Positions 23,629 through 37,132 of a DNA stretch of 64,000 bases are shown piece by piece. Every line of letters starts with the position of its first letter. The stretch's first letter is position 1. The stretch spans positions 32,759,180-32,823,179 of the forward strand of contig OX485808.1 of the NCBI GenBank assembly GCA_950295325.1. The letters run 5' to 3'. A program made the position numbers and the translations under genes. Source of the stretch: Polytrichum commune. Its lineage: Eukaryota > Streptophyta > Polytrichopsida > Polytrichales > Polytrichaceae. The notes under the pieces were generated by a model. That model was not told the DNA's origin. It did not search any database and was given only the letters and a program-made list of their open reading frames with translations.

Positions 23629-24532
23629 GGGTCGGTTTACATCATGGACCATGGAAGATGGCCTTTTTTCACGGTCCGATTTGATGGTCCAATTTTTCAG
23701 GGTTTGATTTCTTAAACAATCATATTTATAAAGCCTTTGGGCCCCTCACTAGGTGTAAACCGACTGTTGACCAAGAAGGATGACCATATACCAAACAGTG
23801 AATGTGCTGATTTTTTTTAAAGTCTGCCCAAAAAGGGCATTTTTGGAAAATAAAAATAAAAATAAAATCAAGTTTGACCATTCTCTTCTCTTCTCTTGGG
23901 CTTCACTTGTCTTCACTTCTTGTTAAATGTGTCGAAGATGTGGATTGCAAAATCCTCTCGCAACATATTTTGCAAAAAAAAAATGAGCGATTTAAATTTG
24001 AACATGTTCAATGTAATTTACACATGACATGTACCTTGTGTTGTACCTTGAGCATTATTTGCAACCCGCTTCACCATGTGTGCTCAAATTCTTGAGTTCT
24101 AGATGTCCCACATTGTTTGGTGAAACATGTGGGAGCTGGTTTAAGGGGTAGGACATGGAAGAAATGGTATGTCTCATGGACTATGATATGATCAAGGCGT
24201 ATAGAGGGCAGACTTGCTTCTCAAGATTCACTACATCACATAGATGTTGAAAAGTGTGCCTTGTGAGCCTTACCTAGTGGGAAGAGTTGTATATATATAA
24301 AGCTCCCAAAAAAATATTATGAGGGCATTTCTTTGCCATGGGCCCCTACCTTTTCCTACCATACCACCTCTCTTGCCTCTCTCACCGCAAAACCCGTTCA
24401 ACCATGTCAATGTAATAATTAGGCCTTAAAATATGTCTTTGGGGGACCTCGACGTTCATGGTCACTTCATGACCAATCAACGTTCTTACAACGCCTTGGG
24501 ACGACTTCATGGTCCACGGTGTAAACCGGCCC
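23629..24532. mobile_element. Second MITE family, 904 bp, TTA target duplication
   Basis: The start GGGTCGGTTTACATCATGGA and the inverted end GGGCCGGTTTACACCGTGGA form a TIR of about 28 bp. The flanks are TTA at 23626-23628 and TTA at 24533-24535, again a Harbinger/Tourist-type 3-bp duplication. The interior is AT-rich and lacks a coding ORF. A truncated relative lies at about 29296-29575. It abuts the end of the tandem duplication at 22460-23625. Confidence 0.87.
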
Positions 24533-24535
24533 TTA

Positions 24536-25470
24536 TACCGTCATGAATGGGAGCCCGTTCTTCCTTACCTTGAATACAATAGAATATGTATAGATAACCT
24601 TAAACAATTGGATTCTCCAAGTAAGTCCATGAGCATATTAGGAACAATAAATGTCAATAATCAGTGGTTCATTTTCCCAAATTACCGATTCAAAACCAAA
24701 ACTCTAGGAAAGGAACTGAACTATACTCTTGAAATTCTCCTATTTTAAATCAAAATAAAAGGAATAACTGAAGCATTTCAATGAAAGATTGATTGATAAA
24801 TGATGAAGTAAGGATAGTGTATGAGTTGGCTCAAATTTCTTCATGTTCATTGATTAGGATGCAACCACCAACTTCTGCCATTAAGGTAGACAATGATAAT
24901 CCCATCCCCGCCCTAAAAGCGCTCCCTAAGCCTACCTCCTACATTACCAGATAGATAGATATTAACACCGGCATCATGGGGAAGCAAGCGTGAATGGAGT
25001 GTCTCTTTGCATGAGGGCTACTTCCCCTCTTAGGGGTGAACTCTATGTGTGACATATGTTAGTAAATATATGTTAGAAGCATGCCAGTACACCGTTTATG
25101 ATATTCAGTGTCACATGCGTAATAGTGGTACTTACCATATTTTAAGACATATCCTAGGTTAGACTAACCATCGACAACTTCATCATTAGTGTCATCTCAT
25201 GACACTTGGCGTTCAAGTGTACTTACTCATATCTTGCTTGCAGTATGTTCAATAATGTTGTGAGGTGTGCATCTATATTACACAATGGTCTATAAGTTGA
25301 CTGAAATTATAGTAAACAAATGACAAGTTTGGCATTAGTATATCTCAAGAATGTCTTCCTTTTCCATACTAAAATGTAAACAAGTAACACTTGCCATTAG
25401 AATTCTCAATAATAACTTCCCCTTGCATACCAAAATGCACACCTTTCACCTTAAGTATCACAATGTGCTA
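24536..25470. other. AT-rich intergenic, nothing recognised
   Basis: No gene, tRNA or clear repeat structure was seen here. Only short ORFs occur. Confidence 0.5.
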
Positions 25471-25860
25471 CAGCCAGCCCGCCCCGTATGGTCGGCCTCG
25501 AAAAGTTCGGCAGCCAGCCAGGTCGTTAGGCGCCAAGCCGGGCTTCGGCCTCGGTTGGCTGGCTGCAGGCCCTCTCCCTTGCAGCCGTCCCGCACGGGGA
25601 GCTACCCGCCCTTGCCATTCGGGCAGGGATGAGAAGACCCCGACGACTAGCTCCAACGCTGGTTGGGCGGGTTTTATTACTAATTACTATTTTGTGCTTT
25701 ATTTTGGTGCCCGGCCAGGGGCATCAAACCTTGCCGGCGACTTCTCCAAACCAACAAGGATAGTTGGGTGCCACACCGAGGCAGGTGGGCCAACAACTCC
25801 CCAAGCCCCAGCCACCGGATGGCTGGACTTGGCCACCCGGTGTGGCCAGGGTATGGCAAG
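25471..25860. other. GC-rich island in AT-rich surroundings, unidentified
   Basis: About 390 bp of strikingly GC-rich sequence (words such as GGCTGGCTGCAGG, CCCGCACGGGGAG, GGCCACCCGGTGTGGCC) sits between AT-rich flanks. It is followed to about 26830 by sequence rich in CCGGC and GCCGAT words. Frames are open for 60-157 codons but show no domain. It could be part of a decayed retroelement LTR or transduplicated sequence. No terminal repeats or target duplication were found. Confidence 0.4.
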
Positions 25861-28800
25861 TTAATTGGACATGGTTGACTATGGATGCCTCGACCTATGT
25901 TCGGGGAAAACCGACGGCTAGTTCATTATCAGCCAATGGATTTCCCCTCATGGCCGGTTCAAATTTCCAACCATCGTATGGCAATCCGACTATAATTTCA
26001 ATCCTCCGGCAATTAGCCGATGGACCAGAAAATGTCCCGGAAATGTAGCCGATTCTTCTTGTGAGTTACTTGATTTCAGCCGGAAGCATCCAGAGCGCTA
26101 TTTGTCTGGGGCATCTGATGATGCACTTGAGGAAGTACCCTAAACCTTAAACTTTTTGAATTATGCAACCTTTCCATGACCAAATCCAATTGCTTCTATG
26201 AAGAATTGGGGGACCCTTGACCTTCAAGCGGTGAAGGCATTGCTAGGTTCAATTCTTGCCAAGGATATTAACTCTTCAAATTCAAAGTTTTGAACATGCC
26301 TTTCTTTTCACTTATTCAAGATTTTGTACTAAGAAATGATTTCTAATAACTTTTCATACATTTTTTAAACAATTAGTGCCGATATGAATTCCATTTAATC
26401 GGATATTGGCCAATGAAAATATGAAAATATAGGCAATTGGCTGATTGATTTTACAAAAGACCGGCTGTTGCCGATGTAAATTGGGAAAAATCCGACCCTT
26501 CGTAGCAACTACCGGCAATTAGCCACTAAGGCTTCAAAAACTTCCCGAACTCTGGCCTCGACCTTAGTCGGGTTTACTATTCTCAAAGTCAATATGGTAT
26601 CTCATGATTTCTTGAAGTCCACTTATACATAATGTTGAATACTAAGCAAGCTGACGTTGTCCTCTTCTATTCGTAAAAAGTTGTGAGCTTGGAGCAAACC
26701 ATGGTCGTAGAATTAGGCTGATTTCATAGATATCAAAAATTGATGGGTAGTCCGGCTCAGCTGTGCCGGATAATTATTTGAAGTGTCAAATTTTTACAAT
26801 TTTTACAATTTTTACAATTTCGGCTAGTTCATAAAGATCCAATCAATAGGTAGAAGGTGTCGTATTATACATTACATCAACAACTCATTTTAGTATATAA
26901 GCTTAAGTCCTCCCCCATGCTATGTCCACACATCCGTGTGGGATATTCTTAGAGATGAAGCCCTAATAGTTCTTTTATATTTTTATTTAATTATTTTATT
27001 TAATTATTTTTTTGTTCGTATCTTTTGTATAACAACTTCAAATTGCACTTTTTGTTGCAGGAGGTGGTATTATGTTTGATTTCTAATTTTTCTTAGTTTA
27101 TCACAACTCTATAAAAAGTATTCTTCTTAGCACAATCAAGCTCCGAAAGTGTGTTCATACCACATTTTTTCTTCAAGCCTTCTCACTCCTTGGAAATGCT
27201 TGCTAAAATTTGTTCATATATTATGCACAAATTTTTCAAATCAAAAAGTTGTTCTTGGACATAATATTTTGTTTTATGTACTAACTTTCTCCAATGGGAT
27301 ACAATTCCAAATAAGTGCATCTCCTATATGAAATTGATGTCCGGAACTTTATTTAGAACATACATCAAGTTCTTAGTACATAGTCTTGCAATAACTAAGG
27401 ACGACTTGGAACATAATGCGAACCCCTTCTCTATTCAATGCAATACATGGAATTATTAACACTACATAAAGTCGTGCAAATACGCATTGTTACGCATAAC
27501 ACATCGTGTGAAAAATATAACTAGAAAAACATGCAATAAAACAACATCAAATGTGTTATTAACACACTCTCAATGAATGAGATACATATTGAGAAACTAA
27601 GTAATGAAGAAGGCATTACATACTCTCAAGATACATAGCATCTCTAAAGACTCACTTGATACAAGGCGAGCTATCTCTCACTCTACATGGGGAGAATCTA
27701 AGAGTGTAGAAGGAGATGAAGAGAACGCATAAGCTTATTCAATGACAATATGTCATACTTGAAGCAAACCCTACACCATAAGCTCTCTCTCTCTCTCACA
27801 CACAACTACAAGACTCGACTTGGCAAGAATGCCAAGCTGAGGGAGTTGCCGTGCCTTGACCGCTCAAGCCTGACCCTAAGTGGGTCCTACGGCAAGGGGG
27901 TGAGAACCTTCCAAAGAGTGGCAAGGTTCCCACAAGGCAAAAGCAACTCATAAACAACTCTTTCAACCTGGGTAACTATCCCGAAGGTTGTACTAACATA
28001 ATGCTTAGTCTACAAACTAAGCAACAAGATTATTTAATAGCCTATAAATTAACTAACCAAGACGTGGCTTGGTGTTCGACATCATGCCACGTGACAATAA
28101 GTTTGTGTAGTGTGAGAGTTTAGCATATTCCATGAAAAGCGGTCAAGTAATTCCGGCAAATTATGTCTATCATTTCCTAAATAATCTTACTTTTAATTTC
28201 AGAGTCATGTTATGCCAAACTGGCTATCTAGCTACTATATGCTAGCACAATGCAAGTATTATTCTCTATGTACTCTATCCCACTAAGTGACATGACCCTA
28301 CTCAGTAATGTTGTGAACTTCATTACAAGTCACCTTAACCATGTAAGTGGGCCATGGTTACTTTTTCTAGTTGGACAAATATTTTTTACGAGTGTGTGGT
28401 TAGGTGTGAATGTAAAAATGGACAATGGTCAGCAAGACATGTGTTTGAATTTAGAGATTGCACTATGTGTTCAAGATTTGTTATTCATTCTAAATTCAAT
28501 AGTCAAATTATTTGGGGGGGGGGGGTATATGACCATTCAATGTCCATGCAAATTTTCAATTTAACAATAGATAAGATATTCATATGAGCTTCAAAACTTA
28601 TGAAGAAAATCACTACGGAGATGAAATGGAATTAGCAAACATCTTGCACTGATTGTGTAGTTCACAACTTAATTTTAGCAATTGATCAATTGATGACACC
28701 CACTTATCTTAATAATAGCCCATGAAGGCATTGTCCAAACGGAAAAGTTTGATGAATGTTCAATCATTTTCATTCAAATTTTTGTGTGACATTAGATGAC

Positions 28801-29295
28801 ATTATGTGTGAACCCACTTGCGACAATCACATCAAAGGGCCCCAACTGTGAGACCCTCTAATTCCCTATATTTAACTAGCTTGCCTTACTTAAGGGAACC
28901 CAAGCATTCGACATCAGCCTGTTGCAATTCAATGATTTTGGACAGAAAAACTCATAGTAAGCGGATTCTTTCACACAATTCTTAAAGTTAGCCTTTTCTA
29001 AGAAGAAGAAGAAGAAGAAGTTTCCTGGCACAGGCTCTCGGACTGTGTACCTCTGAAAAGAAAAGAAAAGAAAAATTACGTCCGTATCTAAATACCCGCG
29101 TGAGATTGAGCATGTTGGTCTTATGCTGATCACGGTATCCCGTGATGCAACAAGAGATTTATGCCTCCGTTAGGAGGTGGGCTCTTGGGGTGTACCTATG
29201 ATATTATTATTTAAGGGCGGAAAATCAGTTCACTTCACATTTTCAATGAATCGCCAACAAAATCAAACACTGGAGATTCATAATCATGTCACTAA
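25861..29295. other. Gene-poor stretch with decayed repeats
   Basis: No gene was recognised. Visible items are the CCGGC/GCCGAT-rich tail of the GC island (to about 26830), a TTTTTACAA triple repeat near 26790-26820, a CT run near 27783, a short GC-richer block at 27830-27930, a poly-G run at about 28511-28523, and GAA/AAAAG repeats at 29005-29075. Confidence 0.5.
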
Positions 29296-29575
29296 GGGCC
29301 GATTTCCATCATGGACCATGAAGTTGTTCCAGGGCGTTGTAAGAGCGTTCATTGGTTGTTGAACTCGTTCTGGGACCACTTTGGTTTAACCTAGGAAAAA
29401 ATGGCATAATGACCATGGAGGTCAAGGTCCCCAGAAGACATATTTTAAGGCCTATATAATCTAGTGACATGGTCCAACGGGTTTTGGAATGAGAGAGGCA
29501 ATAGAGGTGGTGTGGTAGGAAAAGGCAGGGGCCCGTGGCAGAGAAATGCCGTTATAATATGTTTTTAATGAAAAT
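29296..29575. mobile_element. Truncated relative of the 904-bp MITE
   Basis: It begins GGGCCGATTTCCATCATGGA and follows the inverted end of the 23629-24532 element for about 280 bp (shared words GGACCATGAAG, GGCGTTGTAAGA, AGACATATTTTAAGGCCTA, AGAAATGCC). No matching opposite terminus was found downstream, so it is truncated or rearranged. Confidence 0.75.
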
Positions 29576-32500
29576 GTTTTGGGGATGTAGATGAAATGGC
29601 GGCTCTCCTTTATTTCAAAAAAATGTTACATTTCAAAAAACTAGTATAACGTTATATTTCAAACAACCAGTATTAAAAGTCGTTGTTTTCAAAGAAAACA
29701 AAAAAAACAAAAAAAAACAAGAATCAAGTGGAGAGATTTTGAAATGTATTACCTAATTGCTATTCGAGGTAATATAGACAAGGAACTTACAAAAACAACA
29801 AACAAACAAGGTCAATTTCTTTTTAACATACATGAATTTTTAAAAACGTGAGTAATTTGTTTTACAAAAGGTAAGATCGCATAAGGTAGAATGCAAATAT
29901 ATGAAGTAGTATGTGGTTATATGTATTCGGTTCAAAATTTTTCTGTCTCCTTCATCTAACCACTCATTTATTTTCATCTATTTCAACCTTACCTACTAGC
30001 ATTGTTATTATGCATTTTAATTTTTAGTAAGTTGTTTTTTACACTGCAATTATGTTTTTACATTATGTTTTTATCTTCTGCAAGTGTTCACAGTTGGATC
30101 AAATTGCATATTCGATTACTAGCTATAATCAAAGGTTTTATTTGTTATTGGATGTCTTGTTAATATGTATATATATACATTATCAAATAATACATGACTG
30201 ACAAGAGGGTTAGTAAAGTTTCAGGATTTAATAGAAAATACGAATGTAAGTGATTTCAATAGATACATGAATGACATGGAAGCAAAGCAAATGTACATAA
30301 CCAAATTTCAGCAAGTGTCACAAAAATATTACAAAAACATGTTATTCCATCTACGCCTATATCATGTTAAATAAGTACATTTACAACATCAACAATTACT
30401 GGATCACAAGATAATAGAAGAAAAAAATTAAAGAAAAGATTAAAAGTCTATTACAAGATGACCTTGTGTACATTACAAAAAGTCTATACACAAGGTCTAC
30501 CAAAACAGGATACAACATTTAAGAAGAAAGCATTGCACCTGAACACCAGTCAAGCCGAAAGCAATATTGATCTCTTTTAGCCAACCAACCTCCTAAAGCA
30601 ATTGTCCAGAAAGTGATTGTTTCTCTTGATTCTCAATATTAGCTTTCTCACAAAAGGTTGAAAGAATTTCATATTATGCCTGAAAAAGGTTCTTCTCCAT
30701 ATTCAGTTGAGCAATTTAAGTTATTAAAGCAAGTACTAAAGAATATTTGCAAATGTGCATGCAACTAATTTTTAGTGGCCATGGGAGCCAAAGTTGACAA
30801 ACAAATTGTTCAATTCTACGGGGCTAGTGTAACAATTCAAATTCTTTAAAAAATTCTAAGAGGATGAGCATTGTGCAATTCTTTCACTTCTAGACATACT
30901 CTTTGGGGCAATACAAAAGTGGGTATCTCAAGGAAGCATGTTCCCAAGATATGGGTTTTGTATGCAACTAAATGGAAATACAAGTAGCCAAACTTTTAGA
31001 ATGAAATTGGTTCACTTGGCTACTGGAACTCTTTCAAAACAACTTTCATCCTAGAACAACTAGAGCAAAGTATAATTTGTAGACAAATTACCTTTGCACA
31101 ATGCTCCAATTGGATGTCCTAGCACACTTTTATTTTAAGAGAAGTCCCGCCCGATACACTAGCACCGCCTATGTACGTGTGTCAGAGACCTATGAAACTT
31201 GTGTCCATGCACTATGACATGAGCATGCTCATGTTATAATGCTCATGCAGTAGTAACTCCATTCTCCAAGATGCAATTCCTCTAACTATTGAACTTTGTT
31301 TTTTTTGTTTTAGGGTTGGGGGTTTAGGGTTTTAGGGTTAGTTGTGATGGGTTTCAATTGTGATAGTGGAGAAGCATAGTTGCAACTCCCGTCTGATTCG
31401 GAAGATAACAATGCTTTGAAGTGCTTTTGACATACAATCACTTGACATCTTAGTATATCCCATTGTGATTATCAAGCATCTTGAGGAGTTTGGGAATCAC
31501 CCCAAACCATATCAAACATGTTCCAAAGATGGCATTCAAGTTCCATATAACACACCCAAACATCTAGTAATGAACTTGGACCACCTCTACAATAGGCATT
31601 TGAACTCCAAATGTGGAAATTCAAATCCCAACTATGTGCTGGTATGCCTAGGGATGAGTTGCATTCAACTTGTACATGAATTTTGAACATAATGGGTCCA
31701 TTTTGTAATTTAGTTCTATTGGCATGTCCTATGATAAGAATGGCAGAACTAGGTTGCAAATGACCTCCATAGATTAGAGAATGTTGCCAATAGACAACAT
31801 AAATTGTCATTTATGAAATAGAATTTCATAAATTGTCCATGACAACATTCTTACTTATATTATAATACTACGATGTTGTGCATCAATGTCCTTATGGATG
31901 TGAGATCAAATTAGAAGTGGACACCCTAGATTGTTTAGGCAAAATCATATTTAAATTAAGTTGCCATGGTGCTATTTCCATCAATTGCATTTGTGACATG
32001 TGACCCAATACAACACATGACTAACAATTTTCTATGCCTAGTAATTGTATACAAGCGAACATAAAAATCTACAAGTTTGCAAACGCACGTAAAATCATCT
32101 AGTCTAAAGTTCTCCCAAAAAGTTATTCTCACTCGAATCTCGGTTATAACTCATAGCCATATGATATTTAAGTATATTTAAACAAACTACTTGTCTTAAA
32201 ATAATAAGAGATGTGCACTTTGTGGGGACAAAAACATCAATCAACGACAACAAAACCAACAACACACCAACCACAACTTCAAATGTTTGTATTCCGTGTT
32301 CATCAATCAACAAATTTGTGTAGTTTTTTGATCTAGTATACATCATATTGACGGTTGAGATCATTTGAAAGCCATGCATAAATCCAAATAGACTGAAATC
32401 CTAGTCATTGATAGACGTAGGGGATTGATGAAACAACAACACATTGGTTAAAATGACCATAGTCCTTATGTAAGGTGTCCACTAGGCTCTGACTTGTCAT

Positions 32501-35500
32501 CCTAGTTGGCAAAATTTATCAATTCTGACACAAAGTTAATACCTTGCTCGTCTTCATGTGTGCAATGAAAAAATCAAAATTCTGACAGGCCGTGTGACCA
32601 CACAACGCATCTTTGTGATCGATTTAACACATCCCTAGAAACATCTCTATGATGTATAAGTTTGTCTTGTAATGTATACAAGGACTCGCACTTGTGTGTG
32701 AGAGAGAGTACCGCAACACCTTATCGATTTATACACATTGGGTTCCCTAAATCGAGTTTATTTTCATGCCAAATCAACTTTTCATCATGTTCCAACCAAC
32801 TACTGTGTGACATGTGGCACCTTCAGTCCATGAAATAATCACATAGTGTCAAAACTAAGTGTTAAGCTACTAGTACCGGTAACCAACAAATTTTTGCATA
32901 TAAAATGATGGCAACTTTAAGCTTGAGGTCCCGAACATTGTTTTCTTTGATTTTATAATTTTCTTCACATAAGTTACGATGTATGATGACATGCCACGAT
33001 TTGGAGTTCATGAAAATGGTGAGGTGGAGTGCTTCCTCAAGAGTAGCATCGACAAACTATAATTGCACTTGATGGGAACAAGTTGCTTTGAAGTACGAAG
33101 GGCTTCCATGGTCAATAGATATGATTGCACTTGCTTTTATAATAGTGAAGAAAATGCACCAATACATTTGATCATGAGCTCAATAGAAAGTACCAAGGTA
33201 CTACTTGGAGCTTATATTGTACACCTCTTCATCATATGGTCACTCATATAGAAGACCTTTGTATTTCATATGGATGATACTAGATCATGAGCATGAGCAA
33301 GGGGCCTATACACATGTACATGAGTCTATATATTAGACTCCCCATGAATTCCACACTCCAAGAATTATTTACACGCAACTCATAAAATTCCAATATATTT
33401 TGTGGGTTGCCCGTAAAATGCAGTGAAAATGTGAAAATATGTAATAAATGTTGCAGAGAGAGAGAGAGAGAGAGAGGTTGTTTTTGATAGCATTTGCCTA
33501 TTATAATTCTTCATGTGATTATGGGAGAGACCATTGATAAAGCAAGTGATGAAGCCCATCCCCTCTTGTTACTGGGATGGAATTTTTGGCTCAAATTGTC
33601 CTAGAAAGAGGTTGAAATTCATATTAGGTGCCTGTCATGAATTCCATCCTATCGTTGGGAGTGCACCATAATATCATTCAATTGTTATTAGCTATTTTAT
33701 TTAAATAAAATTCAATGATAATGCTTCACTTGAATCTCGCTCGTTTTTCAAGTTGAATTGATTTATTGACAAGCATATGTACGGTATAATTCTAGCACCT
33801 TACTTGACATATTTTTGGCCCACTCAACCTAGTCGAGTGAAGCTAGAACACAAGCATGAGTAAGGGACTATATCCATGTGCAATGGTCTATATTTAGACC
33901 TTCCCTTATTCTATGGCTATATGAGTAATGTTTGCATGGCCATATGAGTCCATGAAATATTTTACGGGTTGCCTATAATTTTTTTGTTATATTCAATAAA
34001 TGTCTTGAAAACAATGTTGATATTATTAGAATGTGCATGTTAAAGATTCTCATGTGATTTTGGGATATCATCAATAAACTGCATCAAAATGATTCTTATT
34101 CTTAGATATCATTGACACACTATGTAATAGACTCATGTGAAGTTCATTGTGGCTTATGTAGAGGTAGGGGATTATCGAGCTTTTAAGAGAACATAATTTG
34201 TTAGTCAGTTGAATGGCAATCTAACTTTATCTTAAGATCAATTGACTTAAGGTTGGCAATATATATATGAAACCCAAACTCCTCACCGCTGCAAACCATG
34301 ATATTATATTGAGTCTGGGTGTAATTATGGTGTGTGTTTTATGAACACCTATGAAATTAAAATTAAAACGATTGAGGTAGAGTGAGAGAATCAACTCCAA
34401 TTAAGATTTGGTCTGTTAAGAGGGTTTACAGTATGTGTGCACAATTTGGTATTCGTTGGGTGGAGTATAGGGATCCAATTGATTTGATGAACCGCCCATC
34501 AACAAGCCAACAAACGATAATACTGATTATTTGATGGTAGGCTTAGAAATAATAATTGCTCTAGCTTTTATGACATATAGCTTCTTGAGTTTTATTTATT
34601 TTATTTAATTTAATTTCCTTTCTTTTTTTCTTTTTTTCTTTCTTTTTTTCTTTCATTTTCTTGCATGGCTCTACTTTTTACTTTGGCATAGGATTTATGA
34701 CATGTATTTGCCAAGGATTTGAGCACTTGGGCTTATGTTGTGTGCATTGAGCACTAGACTCTTCTTCTTCTTCTTCTTCTTAACATTTTGATTTTAGATA
34801 TCTTTCTATTTTTTGTTTCCACCCTTCCCCTTGCCCTCAACTCTCCTCCTCAATGTGGCCATAAAATCCTTGGTACATGCTTGTCAAAGACTCGAGGGGT
34901 TGGGCTCTGGTTTTTGCACTAAGGACTAGGCTCCCAAATAAGATTTTATTTTATTTTAAAAACGCCCCGCCCTCAACTCTCCCCAACATTTGCACTTGCA
35001 TTTTATATTAGGGCAAAAGCACCTATAATTTAAACACAAGCACTTTCAAGATTCAAAATTAAATTATGTGTTCAAAACATGTCAAGGAAACTTCACTGTA
35101 TATGCACTTGAGGACACAAATTGTTGACATCATGTGATTTATATATGATTTATGAAAGTCAGTTTTCATTTGGAGTCTAAAGTGGTTACCATGTGGTTGC
35201 ATAGGGTCTCTTCAAAGAAACCAATATTATGATAGTGTTGAGCATTGACTTTTGTTGTTCTCAATCAATGAGTTGTATATATTTGGTTTTTGAAATAATG
35301 TCATTAGTATAGATTTAGCTATCTAATATGTTTTAACTATTAGGTGTCACAATTGGGACACCAATGGAATCAAGGTATGTGTGTCATGTCATCACCCCAA
35401 CTGCTAGGGTGCTAGGAAGGCCCATCCATAGATTGAATGAAATTTGGAGGTATTGGATGATTATCTTTAGCCTGAGCCTTACCTATCTTTTTATACTCTC

Positions 35501-36600
35501 TTATATATGTATGCCCTTGTTATAAATCTACATACGATTTCCATATTATATAGGGCAAATATTTCTACATTGTCAAGAAAATGAATTCCCTAGCCCTATG
35601 TAAATTATGTAACCCATAGTCATAATTTTTACACCTTGTGTGCATCCACGTGCTACAAGTACGGTATACCAAGTTCACCACCCCCATGACTCGAATAGGC
35701 ACACCCAAGTGCTATTCTAAGCACATGTGAGACCTCAAATGCCTCTTCCCCCTCTTGTAAATGATCACTACCCAAATCATGAAATCTACACTTTGACCGG
35801 AGATCCTCAAACACTCCTAGGAGCACACAAACTAGGTTTGCAAAGAAGGGGAGACCTCAAATGCCTTCTCCCCCTCTTGTGACAATCAATTTTAATATGT
35901 AGAGTTGAAAGTGTTCACAATAGGCACACATATCTTAGATGTTAAGTTATGCCTTGTGTAATAGGAACCTAATTTGTGCCCAATCGAAAGAATGAGAGGA
36001 ATGTCATATTTGAGCATACCTCTCATTTATCCCATATATTACTTGAACCCCTATTAGCTAATGAAAATAATATGCAAACTAGAGGTGTGTGGTCGGTATT
36101 TAGAAGGTTAGTGGATGGTAATCCTTATGAACCCATCCCAAGTGTCCCAAACTAGTGGGTTATACATAGTATGTGATATACTCCATAGTTTCTCACTCTA
36201 AGTTCATGTATGAGATCATGGCTATGATCAAGGTGATCTCTCTCTCTCCAATAGATACCTAGCAAGTCATTTGGTGCACCCTGTGAACTTTCAAAACCAT
36301 AATTTGGTTGTTCCTTGCCAATGTGCTTACCCTATCAATGACCCTAGTCCGTTAATAATGAATTGAAATAAATGATAAAATACATAATCATGACAATGAA
36401 TATATTTTGGACCATCAAACATGCTTGGCCTAGAAGCAACAAAATACTTGAAATATACTATCCCCATCATTTTAACATGACACATTCATATTTTCAATAT
36501 CTTGCATTGATGATGATTATTATTGAAAATTTTCAAATATCAAGCATTATAAAGTGCTTTCATCCAACTAGCCTCACTTGTACAGTGTAATGCATGTTCC
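29576..36600. other. AT-rich, gene-poor stretch
   Basis: No gene could be supported. Visible items are a diverged duplication (33270-33560 against 33840-34090), a (GA)n run at about 33456-33475, T-rich pyrimidine tracts at 34612-34670, a (CTT)n run at about 34760-34782, and a short repeated phrase (GAGACCTCAAATGCC) near 35729 and 35851. ORFs longer than 100 codons here (for example minus 31810-31472) show no domain. Confidence 0.5.
33456..33475. repeat. (GA)n microsatellite
   Basis: An uninterrupted run of about ten GA dinucleotides in an AT-rich context. No associated gene was recognised. Confidence 0.85.
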
Positions 36601-36625
36601 CTTCTAATTGTGCTACACTAGTTAT

Positions 36626-36817
36626 CCCAATTAGTGCATGTTACTATTCGGAGTTACACAATGTAGTAATGTCTTACTTAGGAGTTCAGTTTTTACTAAC
36701 GAAAGTTGTTCGGACATTATAGAACATTCATGACTTTGCTAAGTTGATAGAATATTATATTTTCATTAAATAGTTTTAACACTGTATCACTCCAAATAGT
36801 AACACGCACTAATTGGC
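36626..36817. mobile_element. Foldback/MITE-like element, ~190 bp
   Basis: CCAATTAGTGCATGTTACTA near the start matches, inverted, the end that reads TAGTAACACGCACTAATTGG. Symmetry continues through CGGAGTTACACA and TGTATCACTCCA, giving a TIR of about 40 bp with scattered mismatches. I could not define a target duplication, so the exact ends are approximate. It has no coding capacity. Confidence 0.7.
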
Positions 36818-36973
36818 CTCATCAATGTTGTTTCCCATGCACCCAAGGGCCAACAAACTATCAAGTCACAACCGAAGACTATTGAATGTGCTAAGTTATT
36901 CATTACAATTACCCTCCCAATACTGTGCCTTGTTACAATCACCACATCGTGCTACACCTTAGTGTTTGAATAA

Positions 36974-37132
36974 TAGCCCACCCACACTTACTGATGCGAG
37001 CCACTAGTGAATGGTTCCTACTAGTAGGGACCACTTTTAGAGTTGGTTTAGCTAGTGAGAGCCACGAAATGTAACCAATGCTGGTAGGAACTGCTCACTG
37101 GTAGCCCGCAACAGTAAGTGTGGGTGGGCTAT
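36974..37132. mobile_element. Foldback/MITE-like element, ~159 bp
   Basis: ATAGCCCACCCACACTTACT at the start and its inverted copy AGTAAGTGTGGGTGGGCTAT at the end form a near-perfect TIR of about 25-38 bp. The interior repeats GAGCCAC and GGTTCCTACTAGTAGGGACC-like words. No clear target duplication was identified. It is unrelated in sequence to the other MITEs in the window. Confidence 0.75.

Noticed and set aside
25391-25864. 157-codon ORF over the GC-rich island
   Set aside because: Stop-poor frames are expected in GC-rich sequence; several frames are open at once and none matches a family I know.
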